Assembly (NCBI RefSeq): GCF_018274385.1
Contig: NZ_JAAFYZ010000002.1
Span: 62,001 to 126,000 of the forward strand
DNA from: Catenulispora pinistramenti
Lineage (GTDB): Bacteria; Actinomycetota; Actinomycetes; Streptomycetales; Catenulisporaceae
Direction: 5' to 3'
DNA: 64,000 nucleotides
The translations under genes were made by a program, and so were the position numbers. Positions 17,181 to 27,666 of this stretch are shown here, in pieces. How positions within the stretch are numbered: position 1 is the first letter of the stretch; each line of letters starts with the position of its first letter. The notes under the pieces are model-generated. The model saw nothing but the letters and a program-made list of their open reading frames with translations, searched no databases and was not told the origin of the DNA.

Positions 17181-17986
17181 CCGATGAGCGCGAAGGGGTC
17201 GTGGGCAGAGGAGCTGGTTTCGTCTGTTAAGGCGTGTCCGGTGGGGACCGTGGTCCAGGTGTGGATGACGTCGCGTTCGCGGAAGCCGCGTTTGCGCGGG
17301 TGGAAGCTGATTGGGACGTCGAACACGGTGTGCCGGGTGGTGCCGGTCCCGTCTACGGTTGCGGCCTCGGCGTCGATGGTGATCGGCAAGTCGATGTTGG
17401 AATGCCGGTAGCGGGCCCTGGCCAGATCGCCAGCCTGCCACGGGGTGGTTTGCAGAGTGTGCATAAGCCCGCCTGCCTGGACGCCGATGACGAGGCGGCC
17501 AGCCGGGACGCAACTGCGGCGGCCCAGGGCCAGTGGGAAGGCCGGGTTGGTGACAGCTCGGTGCAGGGTCTCGATGGTGGCTGCGGGGCCTGCGATAGCA
17601 GCGAGAAAGACAGCGTCTTGCAGGTAGAAGCGGGTAGTGACGTGGGTGGGCTTCTTTGGTGAGGTGGGCTTCTGCACGCCGGCGGTGGTAACGGCGGCAG
17701 ACAGCAATGGGACGCCGCGGTAGTCGCTGACGGTGTGGTAGTCGCGCAGCAGGCTGCCGGGCTGGTCTGTGCGTACGCCCATGTGCAGGCTGAGCAGGTC
17801 GGTGATGGGGTCTTCGCGGCGTCGGCCTTCGGCGGCGGCGAGCAAGCCCAGGATTCCGGATTTGGTGGGTGCGCTGGCGGTGTCGCGACGGTTGTTTTCG
17901 CCGGCGATTCCCCAGGATTGCAGGGGCCCGGCCAGGCGTAGGAGCAACACGTTTTGGTCGGCTGGCTGGGTGTGGCTGGTAGTCAC
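17174..17986 (-). CDS. cas5e: Cascade subunit Cas5e
   Basis: A 270-residue Cascade subunit (CasD) that caps the 5' handle of the crRNA. It starts with the conserved NVLLLRLAGPLQSWG strand and has RRDTASAPTKSGILGLLAAA and LLRDYHTVSDYRG, all typical of Cas5e. The ATG at 17986 forms an ATGA overlap with cas7e. The downstream end overlaps the cas6e start. It is intact and in the expected order. Confidence 0.95.
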   Translation of the reverse strand: MTTSHTQPADQNVLLLRLAGPLQSWGIAGENNRRDTASAPTKSGILGLLAAAEGRRREDPITDLLSLHMGVRTDQPGSLLRDYHTVSDYRGVPLLSAAVTTAGVQKPTSPKKPTHVTTRFYLQDAVFLAAIAGPAATIETLHRAVTNPAFPLALGRRSCVPAGRLVIGVQAGGLMHTLQTTPWQAGDLARARYRHSNIDLPITIDAEAATVDGTGTTRHTVFDVPISFHPRKRGFRERDVIHTWTTVPTGHALTDETSSSAHDPFALIGW

Positions 17987-19122
17987 GAGGCTTCCTTGGC
18001 GTACCAGGCGGTGGCCTCCTGCCGGATCTTCTCGCGCAACTCGGCGAAGGTCACCAGAGGGCCGAAGGCGTCAGCGAGGGCGGCCTCGGTTTTGGGGTCG
18101 GTGGTGTGGCCGGTGGCAGCCAGCAGGCGCGGGGCCTTGCACCAGTTGGCTGTCACGGCCTTGTGCTCGTCGGCCAGTCGGTACATGGAAGCCTCGGCGA
18201 TGCCGTCGGCGGTGCGGACGGGGCGTTCGAAAGCGGAGACGAGGTTGACCGGCTGGTCTTCGCGCAAGGAGGCGATGACCAGGTGGGGCAGGGTGCGGTG
18301 GGCGAATGTGTTCTGGTGGCCGGTGGGCATGGAGCGGGCGAAGGCGTCGGTGAACAGGTCCAGGGCGTCGACGGCCGCGGCGGTGTCTGCGAGGTTGTCG
18401 CGCAGCTGGTGGAGTCCGACGGTGGCGTAGCGGTAGAGCGTGGCGGAGTTGAACTCGACCGTGCCGATCATGCCGGCGCCGGACTCGTCCGCAGCGTTTT
18501 CGTCATCGACGGCGGTGAAGTAGTCGAATTCGACGGCTGCGGCGTGGGTGGACAGGGCGTGGGCGACCTGGACGGCGGCATCGACGTTCAGGCCCTTCAC
18601 ATCGGCGACCATGCGGCCGAACAAGGCCACGTCCAGCGGGTGTCCACTGCCAAGTTGTTCCTTGACCGGCAGGTCTTTCACAGCTTCGGCCAGCGCGTCC
18701 CCTTGCAGGGCTGCTAGCTCGCTGATGCGGTCGGCAACCAGATCGGCGATGGCGTCCAGCTGCTGGTAGCCGAAGAACAGCAGGTAGCTGGTGTCACCCT
18801 TCTTGGCGCCGGCTTTTATGCCGAGTTGGCTCACTAGTGCCTCGGACAGGTTGGTGGCCGCGGGATCCGGCAGGTTGAACTTGGCCGCCAGGCGGTTGGC
18901 GAGCAGTGCCTGCATCCTTTTGGTGCGGGTGGCCTGGTCTGCCTTCGGCAGCTCGTCTGCGAAGATCTGCCGGGTCGCCCGCTTCCAGGACTGGGAGGAG
19001 ACACGGCTGCGTCGGACGCCGCCGTAGATGGCGCTCTTCGGGCTGCCGGTGTCGTCCCGGTTCAGGTTCGCCGGCGGGACCGTCTGGAGAATGTGGACGT
19101 CGAGATACAGGCGAGAGGACAC
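17983..19122 (-). CDS. cas7e: Cascade backbone subunit Cas7e
   Basis: A 379-residue backbone subunit (Cse4/CasC) that coats the spacer part of crRNA. The N-terminus (YLDVHILQTVPPANLNRDD, GSPKSAIYGGVRRSRVSSQS) is the signature of the family, and VEFDYFTAVDD and the HQNTFAHRTLP segment are also typical. Length is as expected. It lies 35 bp downstream of cse2 and is coupled to cas5e by ATGA. It is transcribed with the rest of the operon. Confidence 0.95.
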   Translation of the reverse strand: MSSRLYLDVHILQTVPPANLNRDDTGSPKSAIYGGVRRSRVSSQSWKRATRQIFADELPKADQATRTKRMQALLANRLAAKFNLPDPAATNLSEALVSQLGIKAGAKKGDTSYLLFFGYQQLDAIADLVADRISELAALQGDALAEAVKDLPVKEQLGSGHPLDVALFGRMVADVKGLNVDAAVQVAHALSTHAAAVEFDYFTAVDDENAADESGAGMIGTVEFNSATLYRYATVGLHQLRDNLADTAAAVDALDLFTDAFARSMPTGHQNTFAHRTLPHLVIASLREDQPVNLVSAFERPVRTADGIAEASMYRLADEHKAVTANWCKAPRLLAATGHTTDPKTEAALADAFGPLVTFAELREKIRQEATAWYAKEAS

Positions 19123-19157
19123 GCTGTGCTCCTTGGTGAAATGGCGGTCGGAGAGCT

Positions 19158-19763
19158 TCAGGGATTCGAATCGGCCGCGCCGTCGGCGTCTTGCTCTGGC
19201 GCGTCGGAGTCGGATGTGGCTTTGGCACCGGACCAGAGGTAGTACTGGCTGCCCCAGGCGCGCCGGATTCGGGGGCGTTGTTCGGGGCGGTGCCAGTCGT
19301 GCAGGTCCTGGACCAGTTGGTTGTAGTCCAACGGCTGGGCGACGGTGCGCAGCTGGCTGATGAGGTGGCGCAGATGCTCGATAAGTTCGGTGACATCACC
19401 GGCGGTGGCCATGCGGTTAACCCGCCGATCAACCGCGTCCTCGGAGAACTTGTCGGCCTTCTTCAGCTGGTGAAGTGCCTTGCCGAGCGTCATGCCGGAC
19501 TTGTGCATGCGGGTGTTCTGGGACTGCTGGTGAAGACTGAAGATCACCAGGGTGGCGTGCTCAGCGCTCAGAGCCGGGTGCGGCTCCAGGTTCTGCTGAC
19601 TCGGGTTGGGGACCACGACTCGGTAGTGCTGCCACATGCCCGGGACATCGCCTGGGGCCTTGTTCGCCCCCTTACGTATAGCAGCCAGGTCTGCTCCAGC
19701 GCTCCTACTGGTGGGGTCGAAGCTCTCCCAGAACCATCTGCCGCGGTGTTCAAGGGTCGTCAC
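19158..19763 (-). CDS. cse2: Cascade small subunit Cse2 (Cas11e)
   Basis: A 201-residue small helical subunit (CasB) of Cascade. It has RRGRWFWESF-like N-terminal residues, AEHATLVIFSLHQQSQ and GMTLGKALHQL, all typical of Cse2, and ends in an acidic, probably disordered tail. It overlaps cas8e by ATGA at 19760-19763 and precedes cas7e by 35 bp. Confidence 0.92.
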   Translation of the reverse strand: MTTLEHRGRWFWESFDPTSRSAGADLAAIRKGANKAPGDVPGMWQHYRVVVPNPSQQNLEPHPALSAEHATLVIFSLHQQSQNTRMHKSGMTLGKALHQLKKADKFSEDAVDRRVNRMATAGDVTELIEHLRHLISQLRTVAQPLDYNQLVQDLHDWHRPEQRPRIRRAWGSQYYLWSGAKATSDSDAPEQDADGAADSNP

Positions 19764-21409
19764 GGCTCTTCTTCCTCCTTCGTCGGCGGCGCGGCCAACG
19801 GCAGCGTCTTGTTGATCTCGCGCCGAAACCCTGCCTCAGCGGTCGAGCTGCGGTAGGTCTTGGCGACGCTGGCCTTGCCAGGGCGAGGCTTGGGCGCGAT
19901 GGTTCGGCCGGCGAACGCCTCGGGAGGCGCGGCGTCGAGAAGCTCGGTCCCGACACGCAGTGCCGCAGCGCGGGCCACCTGCTGCCAGGCCCGGACGCCG
20001 GCCGCGATCGCTTCGGCGTCGTCAGCGTGGCATTGGATCCCCGCCAGGACTCGACGAACGGGCACGTTCAAGGCATACAACAGTCGGTCTCCGGGGTGCT
20101 CGCCGGAATCCCAGGGAAGCGGTTGGCCTCCGCAGGCCCGGCGCAGGTCCGCCCCGAGCCGGTCGACGGCTCGCGCCAGGCGCCCGGCCTGCTCGGCGAT
20201 CTGCAGAACTTCGTAGCGGACCTGGGTGTCGGTCAGCAGAGCCGCGACCGGCAGCGGGATCTGGTCGATGGCGATGTCTTCGATGACGGCAGACTGGACA
20301 CCGTATTCGACCGCGACGGTGCGGATCTGGAGCGGGTAGGCCACGTCGATACATTCATCGACGCGCAGCCGGGCAAGTTGTGTCAGCATCCCGCTGGTGG
20401 CGACCTCGTCGTTACCGGGGTCAACGGCGAGTAGCGCGGCCAGGCCCTGCCAGGCCGTCTGGCCGGGGCGGTGGCGGCGAGGCCGCCACGTGGGTTCGCC
20501 AGCCTTGGGCTTGGCCTCACGACGCCAAAGGGTGTGCGGCTCGAACTCGGGGACAGCCAACATGCGGTCGCCCGCGGCGACCACCACCTGCGAGACGCCG
20601 ATCCCGTCAATGCCCTGCTGCGGGATCAGGCGGACGCGGCGTGAGGGCCAGGTGAACAGGTCCAGGATTCCCGTCGCCGGCCGGGGGTTCCATTGGGCGG
20701 TGGCCGGCTCGCGCTCCCACACCGGGACATCGCCCTTCCGTATCGGGGCGATGGGGGCGTTGAGCTGAAGCGTGTCGTACAGGGTGCTGCCGACGGGGTA
20801 GGTCAGGCCCAGTCGGCCAAGCGGCCCGGTCGGATTCCCGGTGGTCTTGCCGCCTTTGACCTTGTCGTCGCCGACGGCCCCGGTCTTGATGGCCGCAGTG
20901 TCCCAGCACAGGGTGTTCAGCAGCCAGCACACTGCCTCGGCCGGGGTGAGTTCCACCTGGTCGGCTTCGGTTGTCGCTGCGAACAACGGAACGTTGTTCC
21001 CGCTGGGCAGCTTGGCGATCAGTAACGCCGCGGATTTGGCCTGGCCGCTAGTCGCCTGCAACCTGGCCACCTGCGCGAAGGGGGCAGTCGCACTGAACAG
21101 ATCAAACCGGTTGCGATGCCTATCCAGATAGTTCTCGATCTTGGTTCGCTCGGCCGGGCTGAACCCGTCGGGCTGCTCGAAGCGGTCGGCCCAGGTGTCG
21201 TGGTCACGGCACGGACCGAGCGCTGCCAGCATGACCGGGAGCAGCACTTGCCGCAGGATCGCAGGTTCCTGCATCGGCGCATCCGGCGCGAGGCCGGTGA
21301 ACCGGTGGGATTCCAGCAGCGCCTGCCGGATCCCGGCCCGTATTCGCTCGTCGCCGTCGATGACGGGTATCCACGGGTCGTCGATGAGGTCGAAGCGCAA
21401 GCAGCCCAC
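19760..21409 (-). CDS. cse1: Cascade large subunit Cas8e (Cse1)
   Basis: The large Cascade subunit (CasA), which recognises the PAM. It is 549 residues long and begins with FDLIDDPWIPVIDGDE, the hallmark N-terminus of Cse1. It has ADRFEQ and PAEAVCWLLNTL. The start codon is a GTG at 21409 with a purine-rich run directly upstream; a TTG at 21400 would have better spacing. It is the first gene of the minus-strand operon, and a 163-bp intergenic region (21410-21572) separates it from the divergent cas3. Confidence 0.93.
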   Translation of the reverse strand: MGCLRFDLIDDPWIPVIDGDERIRAGIRQALLESHRFTGLAPDAPMQEPAILRQVLLPVMLAALGPCRDHDTWADRFEQPDGFSPAERTKIENYLDRHRNRFDLFSATAPFAQVARLQATSGQAKSAALLIAKLPSGNNVPLFAATTEADQVELTPAEAVCWLLNTLCWDTAAIKTGAVGDDKVKGGKTTGNPTGPLGRLGLTYPVGSTLYDTLQLNAPIAPIRKGDVPVWEREPATAQWNPRPATGILDLFTWPSRRVRLIPQQGIDGIGVSQVVVAAGDRMLAVPEFEPHTLWRREAKPKAGEPTWRPRRHRPGQTAWQGLAALLAVDPGNDEVATSGMLTQLARLRVDECIDVAYPLQIRTVAVEYGVQSAVIEDIAIDQIPLPVAALLTDTQVRYEVLQIAEQAGRLARAVDRLGADLRRACGGQPLPWDSGEHPGDRLLYALNVPVRRVLAGIQCHADDAEAIAAGVRAWQQVARAAALRVGTELLDAAPPEAFAGRTIAPKPRPGKASVAKTYRSSTAEAGFRREINKTLPLAAPPTKEEEEP

Positions 21410-21572
21410 CCCCTTGTCTCAGAGCCCTGCGATGGAGCAGGGTGGCTATACACTACGCCTGAGGGAACCTGTTATGTCTAGACTTCTAGGTAACCGCTGG
21501 TGTTTTCATGTTCGCAGACCGTACTGACAACCTCCGGCGGACAAGCCGAGGGCGCTCTTGAGGGGTGGGCTG
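21410..21572. promoter_or_regulatory. divergent cas promoter region
   Basis: This is the only non-coding stretch between the divergent cas8e operon and cas3, so it must hold the promoters for both. It contains a locally AT-richer segment (about 21470-21500) in otherwise GC-rich DNA. The cas3 ribosome-binding site GAGGGG is at its right end. No operator could be named from sequence alone. Confidence 0.55.
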
Positions 21573-24458
21573 ATGGGTCGGTTGAGCGATGCCTCGCCGT
21601 TGCCCGATTACCTGGCGGCCTGCGGCCTAACTCAGAACGCGATCACGGCGTTGTCAGTGCTTTGGGGCAAGTCCCCGAAGAACGCAGGCGGCCGGGCCAA
21701 CCTACTGATCAGCCACCTGCTGGACACTGCGATGGTGGCGGGCTGTATGTGGGACGAACATCTACAGCCGTCAGTTCGCACCATGATGGACCGCGCCGCG
21801 CCCGGCGAGGGGCGGCGACTGTTTCAGTGGCTGTGCGCGGTGCACGACTGCGGCAAGGCCACTCCGGCTTTCCAATCGATGTGGCAGCACGGTGCAGAAC
21901 GGGTACGCGAGCACGGGCTACGCTGGGATCCCCGCCAGCTGGCCGGAGCTTCCTGGCGGCACGACAAGGCCGGCGGCAAACTACTGCGCTCCATGCTCGG
22001 CGGACGCAAAGGCGGGCTGTGGAGCAAGGAGCAAGCCGACTGGGTATGGCCATTGGCGATCTCCCACCACGGCCGCTGCCACGGGCTGGAAGTGTTCGAC
22101 TGCCGGGAAGCCCACGGTGATGCCCACGGCCTGGGCCCAGCTTGGAAGAAAGCACAGACCGCGGTCGTGGACGCCATCAGCGTCCTGCTCGGCTACCCGG
22201 ACACGGCCGCTGTCCAGCCGTCCGCCCGACCAAGTCGAGCCGAACAGCTGGCCTTGGCCGGCTACATCGTCATGGCCGACTGGATAGCCAGCAACAAACT
22301 CTTCGAAGGCATCGACGACCTGAGCCAGATCAGCATCGCCTCGGCCCGACACAGAGCCGAGACCGCCTGGCGGAAGCTGGACATGCTCCCCGACGACCGG
22401 GACCTGTCCGATCCGGGCGCGGAGCTGTTCCCCGTCCGGTTCGGGCACGAGGCCCGTGGACTGCAACAAGCGGTGCTCGATGCAGCGAACGCCATCCCAG
22501 CCCCCGGACTCATCGTCATCGAAGCTCCGATGGGCGAAGGCAAGACCAAAGCCGCTCTCGGCGCGGCGGAAGTCCTGTCACGCCGTTTCGGCACCCACGG
22601 CCTGTTCGTCGCCATGCCCACCCAAGCCACCTGCAATCCCATGTACGACACGGTCACCGTATGGACCCGCACCTTCGGCGGCACCGAAGCCGACCGCGTC
22701 GTCCTGCTGCACGGCAAGAACATGTTCCACCCGGCCTGGAAACGTCTTCTGGACCAAGCCGGCCCCGAGCCCTCCGAAACGTTCGTCGACATCGGCATCG
22801 ACGGCTGCGACGAATACGGAATGAGCCCGAGCACCGACGGCACAGCGACGAACAGTGCCACGGGCCCGGTGCAGTGGTTCCTGGGCCCCAAGCGCGGGCT
22901 GCTGGCCCGAATCGGCGTCGGCACCATCGACCAACTGCTATTTGCCGCCACCCGCACCCGGCACGTAATGCTGCGCTTCGCCGGCCTGGCCGGGAAAGTT
23001 GTGATCATCGACGAGGTCCACGCTGCCGACATCTACATGGAACAGTTCCTTGGCGAAGCCCTGTTCTGGCTCGGCCAAGCCCGCGTCCCCGTCATCCTGC
23101 TCACCGCCACCCTTGCACCCCGGCAACGGGAAACCCTGATGCGCCTCTATCTGGCAGGCGCCGCCGGGCCTGACAACTCCGAAGACATCATGCTGCCAGC
23201 CCCGTCCAGCTATCCGAGCGTGACCGCAGTCTTCGACGACCCCGCGCCGGGCCGCGGCTTGGGAGCCATCACCACCTCCAGCAAACCGTGGCGAACACCC
23301 GAACCGGTCAAAATCAGTGTCCTGCCCGAGACCGCGGAGGCAGAGCCGGGCGAAACCCTGACCGGGTACTTCGACCACAACGCGCCGCACGGAGTAGTCC
23401 TGATCATCCGCAACACCGTCGACCGCGCACAGAACACCTACACCGCATTGCACCACAAATACGGGCACGAACACGTGCGGCTCCTGCACAGCAGGCTCAC
23501 CACCGGCGCCCGCGCCGACCGCACCGCTGAATGCCTCCGTCTCCTCGGACCCGACGCCGGGAAAGACCGTCCCGAGTTGTTGTTCGTCGTCGCCACCCAG
23601 ATCGCCGAACAATCCTTCGACATCGACGCCGACCTACTCATCACTGACCTGGCCCCCATCGACCTGCTGCTGCAACGCATCGGCCGGCTGCACCGCTTCG
23701 AAAGCACCCCCCGCCCGCCAGGAACGACACAACCGCACGCCGTCATCACCGGCTTCGCCCCCGGCCCCGGTGGCCCGCACGCCGATCCGGGCAGCGAATA
23801 CATCTACCACCCCCACCGGCTCACCCGAGCGGCAGCGCAAGTCCTCCATGCCGAAAAATCCGAAAGCGGCTGGCTGATCCCCAACCAAATCCCCGACCTC
23901 GTCGCACACGGCTACAGCGACGACAACATAGCCCCCGCAGGATGGGCAAAGTTCGCAGCCGACGCAGCCGCCGACTGGGCCGCCGACCAGGCCAGCCGCG
24001 CGGCCAAGGCCGAACCACACCTGTTGGCCAACCACACCAACCGTGAATCACCCACACTGGCCGGGCTGCACCACATGGACGCCAACCCAGCCGACGACAA
24101 CGAGATCAGCAACCTGGTCCGCGACTCCGAACCCGAGATCGAAGTGCTCCTTGTCCGCCGGACACCCCACGGACTCACCACGCTGAGCGGCACACGCCTC
24201 GGGATCAACGGCGAAGCCGCCTCCGACGCCATCGACGAAGTCCTCGCCGACACGGTCCGACTACCCAGGAGAGTCGCCGCTGCCACGAAGCATCTACGAC
24301 CGCTGGACGGCTGCAGCCACCCCTGGCTGCAGTACCTGAGTGTTCTAGAGCTCGACGAGCACAACGCAGTACATTTGGTCGACGGACGCAAAACCTTCCA
24401 CGTCGAGTACGACCAAAAGGTCGGACTGCTGGTCAGGGCCACAAGTCAACGACGGTGA
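21573..24458 (+). CDS. cas3: CRISPR-associated nuclease-helicase Cas3
   Basis: The effector nuclease-helicase that degrades DNA marked by Cascade. The frame opens with a TTG at 21558, but the ATG at 21573 with GAGGGG upstream gives a 961-residue protein. The HD nuclease shows a His in LLISHLLDTA (residue 48), HDCGK (residues 91-95) and SHHGRCHG. The helicase has Walker A EAPMGEGKTKAA, DEVH (VVIIDEVHAAD), LLTATLAPRQR and a C-terminal QRIGRLHR motif. All key motifs are intact. It is encoded alone on plus, and its stop lies 146 bp before the first CRISPR repeat. Confidence 0.96.
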   Translation: MGRLSDASPLPDYLAACGLTQNAITALSVLWGKSPKNAGGRANLLISHLLDTAMVAGCMWDEHLQPSVRTMMDRAAPGEGRRLFQWLCAVHDCGKATPAFQSMWQHGAERVREHGLRWDPRQLAGASWRHDKAGGKLLRSMLGGRKGGLWSKEQADWVWPLAISHHGRCHGLEVFDCREAHGDAHGLGPAWKKAQTAVVDAISVLLGYPDTAAVQPSARPSRAEQLALAGYIVMADWIASNKLFEGIDDLSQISIASARHRAETAWRKLDMLPDDRDLSDPGAELFPVRFGHEARGLQQAVLDAANAIPAPGLIVIEAPMGEGKTKAALGAAEVLSRRFGTHGLFVAMPTQATCNPMYDTVTVWTRTFGGTEADRVVLLHGKNMFHPAWKRLLDQAGPEPSETFVDIGIDGCDEYGMSPSTDGTATNSATGPVQWFLGPKRGLLARIGVGTIDQLLFAATRTRHVMLRFAGLAGKVVIIDEVHAADIYMEQFLGEALFWLGQARVPVILLTATLAPRQRETLMRLYLAGAAGPDNSEDIMLPAPSSYPSVTAVFDDPAPGRGLGAITTSSKPWRTPEPVKISVLPETAEAEPGETLTGYFDHNAPHGVVLIIRNTVDRAQNTYTALHHKYGHEHVRLLHSRLTTGARADRTAECLRLLGPDAGKDRPELLFVVATQIAEQSFDIDADLLITDLAPIDLLLQRIGRLHRFESTPRPPGTTQPHAVITGFAPGPGGPHADPGSEYIYHPHRLTRAAAQVLHAEKSESGWLIPNQIPDLVAHGYSDDNIAPAGWAKFAADAAADWAADQASRAAKAEPHLLANHTNRESPTLAGLHHMDANPADDNEISNLVRDSEPEIEVLLVRRTPHGLTTLSGTRLGINGEAASDAIDEVLADTVRLPRRVAAATKHLRPLDGCSHPWLQYLSVLELDEHNAVHLVDGRKTFHVEYDQKVGLLVRATSQRR

Positions 24459-24604
24459 CAAATCACACGTGCCCGTTCGCTCCGAGCCGTCTACCGCACG
24501 CCAGCAGGATCACACGAGGCAACAGAAGAGTCTGGCTCACCGTGGCTAAATTCGCAGTGAAGAAGAACGAACGGCCTCCCTAGAAAAGCCACAGCTCACG
24601 AAGT
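24459..24604 (+). promoter_or_regulatory. CRISPR leader
   Basis: This 146-bp stretch joins the cas3 stop to the first perfect repeat. It is locally AT-rich near its right end (GGCTAAATT, AAGAAGAACGAACGG), consistent with a promoter for the array and with the adaptation leader. The orientation is set by the decay gradient: repeats next to it are identical, whereas those far from it are eroded. The repeat also reads hairpin followed by an ATCTTCC handle in the plus direction. Confidence 0.75.
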
Positions 24605-26896
24605 GTCGGCCCCGCAGGCGCGGGGATCTTCCAACCACGCGTGGGTTCAGACCGTCTCCGAGGCCGTCGGCCCCGCAGGCGCGGGGATCTTCCCCGGTGC
24701 CGCATCAGAACACGGTGATGCGGGCCGTCGGCCCCGCAGGCGCGGGGATCTTCCCGTGTGTCGCGGGCTGGTGTACCGCAGGCCGGTGTCGGCCCCGCAG
24801 GCGCGGGGATCTTCCGTGGCAGACGCGTGCGGTGCGTGCGTCGGCGAAGTCGGCCCCGCAGGCGCGGGGATCTTCCCTTGGCCATCGGTGGCTGGAACGA
24901 CGCGACCGCGTCGGCCCCGCAGGCGCGGGGATCTTCCCCACACCCTGGCCGTCAATGACGCCGCCACCGCGTCGGCCCCGCAGGCGCGGGGATCTTCCCG
25001 TAGCTGATCGAGTAGTTTGGGGGCATGCTCAGTCGGCCCCGCAGGCGCGGGGATCTTCCCCTGGACACCGCCCGCCAGCTCCAGCTTCAGGTGTCGGCCC
25101 CGCAGGCGCGGGGATCTTCCCAGAAGGAGGTCGGGATGACCACTACACAACCTGTCGGCCCCGCAGGCGCGGGGATCTTCCGAACATCGACGTGATCGCG
25201 GCCTCGGCTTTCTTGTCGGCCCCGCAGGCGCGGGGATCTTCCCTCGTCGGCGTGGGCGAGAAGCCGGTGCGCCTCGTCGGCCCCGCAGGCGCGGGGATCT
25301 TCCCGCCAGCCGCGACGGCGGCGGTAACGGTTGCGGGTCGGCCCCGCAGGCGCGGGGATCTTCCCGCAGGCCGCAGCCTGGATGATGCAGGCAAAAAGTC
25401 GGCCCCGCAGGCGCGGGGATCTTCCCCCATTGGCCCCTACGACGGCTACTCGCGGAACGTCGGCCCCGCAGGCGCGGGGATCTTCCCTTGTGCATTCGGG
25501 AGGGCAGGCCCTTCCCGCGGTCGGCCCCGCAGGCGCGGGGATCTTCCCTCATGTACCACCACCCGGGGTGAGCAGGTGCGGTCGGCCCCGCAGGCGCGGG
25601 GATCTTCCTTCCGGGATAGACGCCGACCACACCGACCCGTTGTCGGCCCCGCAGGCGCGGGGATCTTCCCTGATCGTCGCGATGTGCCAGAAGGCGGACC
25701 GCGTCGGCCCCGCAGGCGCGGGGATCTTCCTCCAGCGCGGGCAAAAGCACTGCCCTTGTCGCCGTCGGCCCCGCAGGCGCGGGGATCTTCCGCGTGCCTA
25801 AGCCGAACAGGATCACGATCAGGAGTCGGCCCCGCAGGCGCGGGGATCTTCCCATGCACGACCTGAAGCGAAGGCTTGTGAAGCCGTCGGCCCCGCAGGC
25901 ACGGGGATCTTCCCCTCGTTCTCGGTTCCAGCTCCGCGACCACGTTGTCGGCCCCGCAGGCACGGGGATCTTCCTGATCCGGCATCCGGCATGAGCGTGA
26001 CCGAGGTGTCGGCCCCGCAGGCGCGGGGATCTTCCCCCGGATGCCGAGGCTCGCTCCGCGCACGCCCTGTCGGCCCCGCAGGCGCGGGGATCTTCCCAGG
26101 ACCGACGTACGCGGGTGCTCGATCGAGGTGTCGGCCCCGCAGGCGCGGGGATCTTCCCTACGTGGCGACGGCATGGCTGTACTCAGGTCCGTCGGCCCCG
26201 CAGGCACGGGGATCTTCCGGTGCTGTGGATGGGGATCATGAAGTTCGTCAAGTCGGCCCCGCAGCCGCGGGGATCTTCCCGAGGTACAGAAGTTCACCTC
26301 CTCGATGATGGTGTCGGCCCCGCAGGCGCAGGGATCTTCCGTCGACACGTCGACATGGTTCTTCCTCATCTTGCCGCTGTGGTCGGCCCCGCAGGCGCGG
26401 GGATCTTCCCACGGAGGTGCCCGCGATGATGCTGGGAATGCCGTCGGCCCGCAGGCGCGGGGATCTTCCCTTCCCGCCGGTGTCGTTCCACAGTTCGGTC
26501 AGGTCGGCCCCGCAGGCGCGGGGGTCTTCCGTCGTAGGAGGCGACGAGTGCGAACGGGCCGGAGTCGGCCCCGCAGGCGCGGGGGTCTCCCCGTTATCGA
26601 TGATGGGTTCGCCTCGGGTCGGTCGTCGGCCCCGCAGGCGCAGGGGTCTTCCGCTCGCGTTGGACGCGGCCCGGCCCCGGACCTCGTCGGCCCCGCAGGC
26701 GCGGGGGTCTTCCCGTCTCGGCGTCGATGTTATCCGGCAGCAACAGGTCGGCCCCGCAGGCGCGGGGATCTTCCGATGACTGGTCGGCTCGATGAGGCCC
26801 TGGCTCAGTCGGCCCCGCAGGCGCGGGGATCCTCCAGTGCCTTGCATAGCGAACAACACCGGTCGCGTGTCGGCCCCGCAAGCGCGGGGATCTTCC

Positions 26897-26990
26897 GCTG
26901 TTCTGTCTGACACGGTCCCTCGTCAGCCGTTAGTCCCCGCAGGCGCGGGGATCTTCCCTCGATCAGGTTGCCGAGGGCACCCTGACACTT
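26897..26990 (+). repeat. duplicated array segment, copy 1
   Basis: A 94-bp block (spacer, an aberrant GTTAGTCCCC-type repeat, spacer) that reappears at 27573-27666 with one mismatch. The shared aberrant repeat shows that the block was copied as a unit. Confidence 0.9.
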
Positions 26991-27572
26991 GTCGGCTCCG
27001 CAGGCGCGGAGTCTTCCCTGGATGATGTCGAGCCCGAGAGACTGCGCCTCGTCGGCCCCGCAGGCGCGGGGATCCTCCGTTCCCCGCGTCCTTGTCACAT
27101 TCGCCCATGTAGTCGGCCCCGCAGGCGCGGGAGTCTTCCCCCGTTCCCGGCGAAGAACTGGTTCGGGTCGCTGTCGGCCCCGCAGGCGCGGGGATCTTCC
27201 GCTGGCCGAGTCGCAGGGCGCTCAGATCGCAGGGCCGGCCCCGCAGGCGCCGGGATCTTCCATCCGGGTCGTAGTCGGGGCATCAGCCGCCGTGACTGGC
27301 CCCGCAGGCGCTGGGATCTTCCGTACTGGATGGGCCCACACGCCGGTGTCCGCACCGCCTGCCTGCCCCGCAGGTGTGGGGATCTGCCTGCCGGCGCCAC
27401 CAATCCGATGACTTTCGTCGCGTCGGCCCCGCGAGCGCGGGGATCCTCCCATCACCGCCAGTCGGGTCTGGCGCCGGTTACAGTTGGCCCCACAGGCGCG
27501 AGGATCTTCCGTTCACGCTGGACGAGGCCCAAACTAAGGAAAAAGTCGGCCCCGCCAGCGCGGGGATCTTCC

Positions 27573-27666
27573 GCTGTTCTGTCTGACACGGTCCGTCGTC
27601 AGCCGTTAGTCCCCGCAGGCGCGGGGATCTTCCCTCGATCAGGTTGCCGAGGGCACCCTGACACTT
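27573..27666 (+). repeat. duplicated array segment, copy 2
   Basis: Second copy of the 94-bp block of 26897-26990, displaced by 676 bp (about 11 units), with a single base difference (CCCTC versus CCGTC). Confidence 0.9.

Noticed and set aside
17181..17513. Upstream part of the cas6e frame
   Set aside because: It lies inside cas5e in another frame and is a His/Arg-rich artefact; cas6e begins at 17180.
26653..27544. Possible third related spacer pair (26653-26685 and 27511-27544)
   Set aside because: The first 20 bases are similar, but the differences do not fall in one codon phase and the rest diverges, so chance cannot be excluded.
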